In this document: positions 30,134 through 35,520 of the stretch, piece after piece | How the letters are laid out: each line of letters opens with the position of its first letter | How positions within the stretch are numbered: position 1 is the first letter of the stretch | Source: Verrucomicrobiota bacterium | Lineage (GTDB): Bacteria; Verrucomicrobiota; Verrucomicrobiia; Opitutales; Opitutaceae | Length of the DNA stretch: 35,520 nt | Assembly: GCA_030604905.1 (NCBI GenBank) | Contig: JAUVVA010000030.1 | Span: 1-35,520, forward strand | Direction of reading: 5' to 3' | Program-made: the position numbers and the translations under genes | The notes under the pieces: model-generated | Database searches by the model: none | Seen by the model: only the letters and a program-made list of their open reading frames with translations | What the model was told of the DNA's origin: nothing

Positions 30134-33127
30134 TCACTTCGCCCCGGCGTAGGCCTCCATGCCCACGCAGCTGCACACGAGGTTGCGGTCGCCGTAGACG
30201 TTGTCCACGCGGCCCACCGCCGGCCAGAACTTGCTCTGGCGCGTCCAGGGCGCGGGGAAGGCCGCGAGCTCGCGCGAGTAGCCGCGCTTCCACTCGTCGC
30301 CACAGCAGACGAGCGCGGTGTGCGGCGCGTTCTTGAGCGGGTTGTCGAGCTTGTCGGCCTCGCCGTTGGCCACCGCCTGCATCTCGCCGTGGATGCCGAT
30401 CAACGCGTCGCAGAAACGGTCGAGCTGCGCGAGGTCCTCGCTCTCGGTCGGCTCGATCATCAGCGTGCCGGCCACCGGCCAGCTCATCGTCGGGGCGTGG
30501 TAGCCGTAGTCCATGAGGCGCTTGGCGGCGTCCTCGACCTCGAGGCCGTGCTTCTTCCAGCCGCGCAGGTCGATGATGCACTCGTGCGCCACGCGGCCCT
30601 TCTCGCCGCGATAGAGCACGGGGAAAAACTTCTCCAGGCGATGCGCGACGTAGTTGGCGGAGAGGATGGCGACCTTGGTCGCGTCGGTGAGGCCCTCGGC
30701 GCCCATCATGCGGATGAACATCCAGGGGATGACGAGGATCGAGGCGCTGCCGTAGGGCGCGGCCGAGACGGCGCCGATGGCGGCGGGCGTGACGGTCTCG
30801 CCCGAGCCGTGCACCACGTGGCGCGGGGCGCTCACGGGGTGGCCGGGCAGGTAGGGCACGAGGTGCGCCGCCACGCAGACCGGGCCCACGCCGGGGCCGC
30901 CGCCGCCGTGCGGGATGCAGAAGGTTTTGTGCAGGTTGAGGTGCGCCACGTCCGCGCCGACCCGCGCCGGCGAGGTGAGGCCCACCTGCGCGTTGAGGTT
31001 GGCGCCGTCCATGTAGACCTGGCCGCCGTGCTCGTGCACCGCGGCGGTGACCTCGAGGATCGAGCTTTCGAAGACGCCGTGGGTCGAGGGGTAGGTGATC
31101 ATCAGCGCGGCGAGGTCCTTCGCGTGCGCGGCGGCCTTGGCGCGGAGGTCGGCGAGGTCGATGTTGCCGCTGGCGTCGCAGGCCACGGGCACGACGGTGA
31201 AGCCGCACATGACGGCGCTGGCGGGGTTGGTGCCGTGGGCGCTGGTGGGGATGAGGCAGACGTGGCGGTGGCCCTCGCCGCGCGCCTCGTGGTAGGCGCG
31301 GATGGCGAGCAGGCCGGCGTATTCGCCCTGCGAGCCGGCGTTGGGCTGGAGGGAGATGGCGGCGAAGCCGGTGATCTCGCAGAGCCAGGCCTCGAGCTCG
31401 CGCGCGAGGCGCTGGTAGCCGCGGGTCTGGTCGGCCGGCGCGAAGGGGTGCAGCTTGGAGAACTCCGGCCAGGAGACGGGGAACATCTCGGCGGCGGCGT
31501 TGAGCTTCATCGTGCAGGAGCCGAGCGAGACCATCGAGTGGCAGAGGGAGATGTCCTTCGCCTCGAGCCGCTTGATGTAGCGGAGCATCTCGTGCTCGGT
31601 GTGGTGGGCGTTGAAGACCTTGGCCGAGAGGAAGCCGCCTTGGCGCGCGAGCGCGCCGAAGGAATGACCAATGTCCAACGACCAATGATCAAGGGCGGAG
31701 GAGGTGGCGCCGGGGAGGTCTTCGAGGCGGAGTTCCGCCGATTCGCTGAAGCAGGAGAGGAGGGCGCGGAGCTCGGCCTCGGTGGTGGCCTCGTCGAGGG
31801 AGAGGCCGACCGTGTGGGCGTCGATCACGCGGAGGTTGATCTTCTTGGCGGCGGCGTTGGCGTGCACGCGCGCGGCGGAGACGCGGCCGACGGTGAGGGT
31901 GTCGAAGACCGGGCGCTCGTTCACGCTCGCGCCGGCGCGGCGGAGGGCGGCGGCGAGCAGTGTAGTGAGGCCGTGGATACGGGTGGCGATGCGGCGCAGG
32001 CCGGCCGGGCCGTGGTAGACGGCATACATCGAGGCCATGACGGCGAGGAGCACCGGGGCGGTGCAGATGTTGGACGTGGCCGTGTCGCGCCGGATGTGCT
32101 GCTCGCGGGTGCCGAGGGAGAGGCGGAGCGCCGGGTTGCCCTGGGCGTCCTTGGAGACGCCGATCAGGCGGCCGGGCATCTGGCGCTTGAAGGAATCGCG
32201 CGTGGCGAAGAAGGCGGCGTGGGGCCCGCCGAAGCCGAGCGGCACGCCGAAGCGCTGGGCGGAGCCGATCGCGACGTCGGCGCCGAATTCGCCGGGCGGG
32301 CGCAGGAGGGTGAGGGCGAGGAGGTCGGTGGCGACGACGCAGGCGGCCCCGGCGGCGTGGGCGCGGGCGAAGAGGTCGGCGAAGTCGTGGATGTCGCCGG
32401 TGGTGTCGGGGTATTGCACGAGCAGGCCGAAGAGGCCGGGCACGGAGGCGGGCTGGAGCGCGGCGTGGTCGCCCACCTGCACGGCGATGCCGAGGGGCCG
32501 GGCGCGGGTTTTCACGATGTCGATGGTCTGCGGGTGGCAGCGCTCGGAGACGAAGAAGACGCCGCCCTCGAGGTCCTTCATGCGGTGGCAGAGCATCATG
32601 GCCTCGGCGGCCGCGGTGCCCTCGTCGAGCAGGGAGGCGTTGGCGATCTCGAGCCCGGTGAGGTCGGTGACGAGGGTCTGATAGTTGAGGAGGGCCTCGA
32701 GGCGGCCCTGCGAGACCTCGGCCTGGTAGGGGGTGTAGGGGGTATACCAGGCGGGGTTTTCAAAAATGGTGCGCTGGATGACGGGCGGGGTGAGGGTGTC
32801 GTGGTAGCCCTGGCCGATGAAATTGCGGAAGACCTTGTTTTGGGCGGCGATCTCGCGGAGCTCGGCGAGCGCGGCGGATTCGCCGAGGGGGGCGGGCAGG
32901 GAGAGCGGGCGCTCGAGGCGGATGTGCGCGGGCACGGTGGCCTCGATCAGCGCGTCGAGCGAGGGGTAGCCGAGGGCGGCGAGCATGTGGGCGCGCTCGG
33001 CCTCGGTGGGAGAGCTGTGGCGCGGCGCGAAGGCATCGGTGGGGGCGAGGAGCGCGGCGAGGGCGGCGGGCGTGGAGCCTTGGGTGGCGGACGTGGCGGT
33101 GGCGGGAGCGGGCGCGGAGGCGGGCAT
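30134..33127 (-). CDS. gcvP: Glycine dehydrogenase (decarboxylating), P-protein, with in-frame repeat-like patch
   Basis: A 997-residue PLP enzyme, the P-protein of the glycine cleavage system: it decarboxylates glycine and passes the aminomethyl group to lipoyl GcvH. The N-terminal half has '[38 protein letters not shown]', '[14 protein letters not shown]' and '[21 protein letters not shown]'. The C-terminal half has '[15 protein letters not shown]', '[13 protein letters not shown]', '[11 protein letters not shown]' and PLP-binding Lys734 in '[18 protein letters not shown]'. Length is slightly above the usual 950-960. Residues about 479-489 ([11 protein letters not shown]) are encoded by an AT-rich patch and do not fit the family. 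The start at 33127 gives a short Ala/Pro-rich tail before the domain. gcvT and gcvH are not in this window. Confidence 0.95.
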   Translation of the reverse strand: MPASAPAPATATSATQGSTPAALAALLAPTDAFAPRHSSPTEAERAHMLAALGYPSLDALIEATVPAHIRLERPLSLPAPLGESAALAELREIAAQNKVFRNFIGQGYHDTLTPPVIQRTIFENPAWYTPYTPYQAEVSQGRLEALLNYQTLVTDLTGLEIANASLLDEGTAAAEAMMLCHRMKDLEGGVFFVSERCHPQTIDIVKTRARPLGIAVQVGDHAALQPASVPGLFGLLVQYPDTTGDIHDFADLFARAHAAGAACVVATDLLALTLLRPPGEFGADVAIGSAQRFGVPLGFGGPHAAFFATRDSFKRQMPGRLIGVSKDAQGNPALRLSLGTREQHIRRDTATSNICTAPVLLAVMASMYAVYHGPAGLRRIATRIHGLTTLLAAALRRAGASVNERPVFDTLTVGRVSAARVHANAAAKKINLRVIDAHTVGLSLDEATTEAELRALLSCFSESAELRLEDLPGATSSALDHWSLDIGHSFGALARQGGFLSAKVFNAHHTEHEMLRYIKRLEAKDISLCHSMVSLGSCTMKLNAAAEMFPVSWPEFSKLHPFAPADQTRGYQRLARELEAWLCEITGFAAISLQPNAGSQGEYAGLLAIRAYHEARGEGHRHVCLIPTSAHGTNPASAVMCGFTVVPVACDASGNIDLADLRAKAAAHAKDLAALMITYPSTHGVFESSILEVTAAVHEHGGQVYMDGANLNAQVGLTSPARVGADVAHLNLHKTFCIPHGGGGPGVGPVCVAAHLVPYLPGHPVSAPRHVVHGSGETVTPAAIGAVSAAPYGSASILVIPWMFIRMMGAEGLTDATKVAILSANYVAHRLEKFFPVLYRGEKGRVAHECIIDLRGWKKHGLEVEDAAKRLMDYGYHAPTMSWPVAGTLMIEPTESEDLAQLDRFCDALIGIHGEMQAVANGEADKLDNPLKNAPHTALVCCGDEWKRGYSRELAAFPAPWTRQSKFWPAVGRVDNVYGDRNLVCSCVGMEAYAGAK
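31662..31693 (-). repeat. AT-rich repeat-like patch inside gcvP
   Basis: Within a gene of very high GC, these 32 bp (plus strand GAATGACCAATGTCCAACGACC...) contain ACCAATG twice and encode '[11 protein letters not shown]' on the minus strand. Similar 'ATTGGTC...ATTGGAC' repeats with this type of translation are familiar from intergenic DNA of Verrucomicrobiota and Planctomycetota. No second copy is in this window. Confidence 0.55.
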
Positions 33128-33442
33128 GATTGCAGCGCAGCGTGGGAGGGCCGCGCGGCGCGGCAAACGGAAAGGTGGCTTGGACGCGGGGCGAAAGCTA
33201 CGCCCGCGGGGGACGGTGTTTTGGGCGGAAATGTGGACGGCGGATCAAAATCGCCCGGCCGGGCGGCGGGGCGCGCGCTAAGAAATTTTGCGGAGGGCCG
33301 AGAGCCCTTCCGGCGTTTAGGAACCGGGGGCGAGCGAGTTGCGGGCTTACGCCGCCGGGCTGCAAAATCCCGGCGCACCATTTGGGGCGCTACCGGAGGT
33401 TGCCCCCGCCTTTGGCCTGGGGGTTGCTAGGGGCATTCCACC
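33128..33442. other. Divergent spacer between gcvP and a PEP-CTERM gene
   Basis: This 315-bp gap contains a perfect 14-nt palindrome CGCCCGGCCGGGCG (33252-33265) and the left arm (33394-33409) of a 16-bp inverted repeat that spans the PEP-CTERM start. I see no coding sequence and no glycine riboswitch pattern upstream of gcvP. Confidence 0.55.
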
Positions 33443-33503
33443 ATGATGAAAACCACGCTTCAACTATCGGCGCTTGTGTTGGGTCTCGCGGGGGCAACCT
33501 CCG
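33394..33503 (+). promoter_or_regulatory. 16-bp perfect inverted repeat flanking a start codon
   Basis: CGGAGGTTGCCCCCGC (33394-33409) is the exact reverse complement of GCGGGGGCAACCTCCG (33488-33503). The 78-nt loop contains the ATG at 33443; the right arm lies inside the signal-peptide codons. In the mRNA this would place the ribosome site and start codon in the loop of a long-range stem. Confidence 0.5.
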
Positions 33504-34348
33504 CTTTTGGACAGACAGTTTTCTCTGACGCCTTTGGCACAAGCCAAGGGACGTCTTTCACAACCTCTGGGGCAATCGGGACCTCGTCATGGAATGTCAC
33601 CCGTAGCGGAGCCGACTGGGGGGCTCGTATTCATAATGGGATTTTAGAATTAAGTAACGATGCCTCGGCGGCGACCAATGCGGACGGGTGGGTGTTCGCA
33701 TCTGTCACCGTTGCCACTTTCGCCTCACCCTTCACGTCTACCCTAGCTGAAAATCCTGGACTAGTTACCTGGACGTTCAACATGCGTCAGATCCGGACAG
33801 ATCCTGCCGGATTTGGAGCTGCAAATTCTTACGGCGTCGCATTTATCCTCGCAGGTTCAGACACAGCGGCGGCAACTACGGGAAATGGATACGCTATCGC
33901 TCTTGGCCAAAGTGGTCCTACGGACCCTATCCGGATCGTGCGATATACAAATGGCTTACGGGGCACACTCACCGATATAGTGGTTGCCTCCGCTCCGCTG
34001 GCTGATGTTGGAGCTGAGTATCTTTCGCTGAGCGTCACCTATTCCCCGTCGACGAACACTTGGTCGCTTTTGGGACGGGTCGACGGGACCTCTTCCTTCT
34101 CTGATCCGGCCTCTGGCCCCTCTCTGGCTGCATTGGGATCTGCTACAGACTCCACATGGACTTCTGTAGCTCTTGGCCATATGGGTGCTTATTGGCAGGG
34201 AGCGACGGCGGCGAACCAGACGGCGTTTTTTGATAACATCTCTGTCACAGTCATCCCGGAGCCCTCCGCCTTCGCGGCCTTGGCCGGTCTCGGTGCAATC
34301 GGCGTGGTGGCGATGCGGCGCAAGCGCCGCGCGGCCTCCTTCGCCTGA
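33443..34348 (+). CDS. PEP-CTERM sorting domain protein, LamG/concanavalin-like body
   Basis: A 301-residue exported protein. Residues 1-23 are a signal peptide (MMKTTLQLSALVLGLAGATS, then AFGQ). The mature part looks like a beta-sandwich of the concanavalin/LamG kind: 'TVFSDAFGTSQGTSF', 'WTFNMRQIRTDPAGF', 'SYGVAFILAG', 'LSLSVTYSPSTNTWSLLGRVDG' and 'AFFDNISVTVIPEP'. The tail VIPEPSAFAALAG (PEP at 272-274), a hydrophobic helix and RRKRRA complete a PEP-CTERM signal. The coding sequence is visibly less GC-rich and uses more A/T-ending codons than its neighbours, which suggests later acquisition. A strong terminator follows at 34378. Function of the sandwich is unknown; carbohydrate or polymer binding is a guess. 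Confidence 0.9.
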   Translation: MMKTTLQLSALVLGLAGATSAFGQTVFSDAFGTSQGTSFTTSGAIGTSSWNVTRSGADWGARIHNGILELSNDASAATNADGWVFASVTVATFASPFTSTLAENPGLVTWTFNMRQIRTDPAGFGAANSYGVAFILAGSDTAAATTGNGYAIALGQSGPTDPIRIVRYTNGLRGTLTDIVVASAPLADVGAEYLSLSVTYSPSTNTWSLLGRVDGTSSFSDPASGPSLAALGSATDSTWTSVALGHMGAYWQGATAANQTAFFDNISVTVIPEPSAFAALAGLGAIGVVAMRRKRRAASFA

Positions 34349-34377
34349 GCTCTCCCGGCTTTTTCCCCGTGGTTTTC

Positions 34378-34403
34378 GGCCCGCTTCGGCGGGCCTTTTT
34401 TTT
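34378..34403 (+). terminator. Strong intrinsic terminator
   Basis: GGCCCGC-TTCG-GCGGGCC forms a perfect 7-bp stem with a stable tetraloop, followed by eight T residues (34396-34403). It lies 30 bp after the PEP-CTERM stop and is the clearest intrinsic terminator in the window. Confidence 0.92.
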
Positions 34404-34536
34404 GGCCTCTCGGCGGCGCAGCGGGCGGCGCGGGCGCGGGGCAAGCGCGAGGAGGGCGGGCGGGGCCTTCAATTTCACCGACACGTCACCCAGGCGGTTT
34501 GCCGGGGATGGCCCGGTGGCTGCTATGGGGGATCTC

Positions 34537-35385
34537 ATGCGCCACACGCTCTCGCTCCTCGCTCTCCGTTCTCGCGCCGCGCGCCGCGCGCCGGGCTTCA
34601 CGCTCATCGAGCTGCTCACCGTCATCGCGATCATCGCCATCCTCGCGGCCATCCTCGTCCCGGTCGTCGGCAAGGTGCGCGACACCGCGCGCTTCTCCAC
34701 CGGCACGGCCAATGTGCGCACCTGGGCCACGGCCATGGTGATGTTTGCCAACGAAAACCGGGGCTTCCTGCCGCACCAGGGCACGTCCCCCGCCAACCCG
34801 AGCAACCCGCTCAATCTCCTCTCCAACTCCAACCGCATCCCGGCTTGGTATAACGCGCTGCCGCCCTACATCGGCTCCGGCGTCGCCTCCTTGGCCGACA
34901 TCCCGGCCGATCAACTGCCCAGGGCCGGGGACCGCTCGATCTGGGTGTGCCCGCGCTTCGATCCGGGCAACACCACCGCCCGCGCCTGGCTCTCCTACGG
35001 CCCCAGCGCCTTCATCAGCGAGACGCCCCACGCCACCAACACCCGCTACATCACCAACCTCAACCGCCTGCCCGCCTGGGTGGGCACCGACCACTCGCGG
35101 CTCGCGATCTTCGGGGAGACGACCAACGGCTCGCCGGGCGTGAGCACGGAGTTTGCCACCTCCACGCCCAACGTGGCGGCCGACAACGACGGCTTGTGGC
35201 AAAACAATCGCTGGGGCGGCACCTCCGGCCGCGCCAACGTGGGCTTCGCCGACGGCAGCGTGCGCGCCTTCACCTCCACCGAGCTGCGCGACATGAACCG
35301 CTCGGCCAACGGCGTCAGCGCCCAGCAGGCGCGGCGGGGTCAAAACCCGCGCGGCGTCATCTGGGAAACGCGCGGCGCGCCGTGA
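34537..35385 (+). CDS. Type II secretion pseudopilin-like protein (prepilin N-terminal methylation domain)
   Basis: A 282-residue exported pseudopilin-type protein. After a basic leader, residues about 20-42 form the prepilin cleavage and transmembrane motif 'GFTLIELLTVIAIIAILAAI': cleavage after Gly by prepilin peptidase and methylation of the following Phe, with Glu at +5. The soluble part has 'RTWATAMVMFANENRGFLP' and ends 'NVGFADGSVRAFTSTEL', the DUF1559-like 'DG' tail common in Verrucomicrobiota and Planctomycetota, where many paralogues exist and the role is usually unknown. The start at 34537 has GGGGGA at suitable spacing; longer frames upstream run through the preceding terminator and are rejected. 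The PilB/GspE ATPase in this window might serve it. Confidence 0.88.
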   Translation: MRHTLSLLALRSRAARRAPGFTLIELLTVIAIIAILAAILVPVVGKVRDTARFSTGTANVRTWATAMVMFANENRGFLPHQGTSPANPSNPLNLLSNSNRIPAWYNALPPYIGSGVASLADIPADQLPRAGDRSIWVCPRFDPGNTTARAWLSYGPSAFISETPHATNTRYITNLNRLPAWVGTDHSRLAIFGETTNGSPGVSTEFATSTPNVAADNDGLWQNNRWGGTSGRANVGFADGSVRAFTSTELRDMNRSANGVSAQQARRGQNPRGVIWETRGAP

Positions 35386-35392
35386 GCGAGGC

Positions 35393-35520
35393 CTGAGCCG
35401 GGATCGTTCAGTTGGACGGCGGAGCAGCGGGGCGAGGTGGCGAGCAGATTTCGGTGCGGACCGAGCGAAGGACGGAGCGAAGCGGAGATGGCGTAGCCCG
35501 GAGCCGCAGGCGGAGGGTGA
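35393..35520 (+). repeat. Dispersed element at window edge
   Basis: It opens with CTGAGCCGGGATCGTTCAG (35393-35411), 8 bp after the pseudopilin stop, and reaches CGCAGGCGGAGGGTGA (35505-35520), the reverse complement of 4859-4874. Related first motifs occur at 3998, 4879 and 7102. It may continue beyond the window. Nothing coding is visible. Confidence 0.5.

Noticed and set aside
30113-33430. A 1105-codon open frame on the plus strand opposite gcvP
   Set aside because: It is the antisense of gcvP; the sequence is Gly/Ala/Val/Arg-rich with no domain, as expected in GC-rich DNA where antisense frames lack stops.
33128-33442. Glycine riboswitch upstream of gcvP
   Set aside because: I looked for the GGAGAG...GGGGCAA...CTCTCAGG pattern on the minus strand and did not find it; one GGGGGCAACC stretch belongs to the inverted repeat of the PEP-CTERM gene.
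34369-34536. Longer start for the pseudopilin
   Set aside because: The extension would begin upstream of the GGCCCGC terminator and run through its T-tract; the 34537 start has a ribosome site and places the prepilin leader correctly.

Overview
The window is a GC-rich stretch of bacterial chromosome carrying mostly ordinary single-copy genes on both strands, interrupted by intergenic islands full of short palindromes and repeats. Three proteins with a PEP-CTERM sorting tail (VIPEP, hydrophobic helix, Arg cluster), a pseudopilin with a DG-type C-terminus, a PilB/GspE ATPase, LPS Kdo transferase (waaA), a C39-like exported protein with an SHD1-like N-terminal region and a likely RAYT-type transposase fragment together point to a Gram-negative member of the Verrucomicrobiota, most likely an Opitutaceae-like lineage. 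No rRNA or marker gene is present to prove this. No phage, plasmid, CRISPR or secondary-metabolite cluster is visible.

Layout. 1-5026: end of a probable REP-associated transposase, an antibiotic-biosynthesis-monooxygenase-fold protein, an exported C39-like protein, an orphan family 2 glycosyltransferase, then a non-coding island with a roughly 250-bp tandem repeat. 5027-9488: two PEP-CTERM proteins separated by an island of small hairpins, a DUF1328 membrane peptide, a DUF421 membrane protein and an MscS channel. 9498-16045: PilB/GspE ATPase, a glycoside-hydrolase-like barrel protein that appears to lack its catalytic acids, a Gfo/Idh/MocA oxidoreductase next to a sugar phosphate isomerase/epimerase, an unknown 158-residue protein and a YfcD-like Nudix hydrolase. 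16094-21218: pyruvate kinase, a YycJ-type metallo-beta-lactamase-fold protein, then three pterin genes on the plus strand. 21263-24339: DUF3574 lipoprotein, serine O-acetyltransferase, tRNA-Leu(GAG) and a DUF445 protein. 24583-33127: an exported beta-propeller-like protein, waaA, a SNF2-family helicase and gcvP. 33443-35520: a third PEP-CTERM protein with a strong intrinsic terminator, a pseudopilin, and a repeat-bearing tail.

The most coherent functional unit is 18561-21218: a 6-pyruvoyl-tetrahydropterin synthase of the animal (CNN-x3-HGHNY) type rather than the QueD type, a FolE2-type GTP cyclohydrolase, and a short-chain reductase whose C-terminus resembles bacterial sepiapterin reductases. 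Together these would make tetrahydrobiopterin from GTP.

The most unusual feature is the repeat biology. Small hairpins of the form GGGCG-NNN-CGCCC, with arms that change on both sides together, are scattered between genes, and a probable RAYT transposase C-terminus lies at the left edge. Two such units lie in frame inside waaA, and an unrelated AT-rich repeat-like patch lies in frame inside gcvP, so housekeeping proteins appear to have absorbed intergenic repeat DNA. A 226-bp nested inverted repeat with a 70-nt loopless hairpin core sits between folE2 and the reductase gene.
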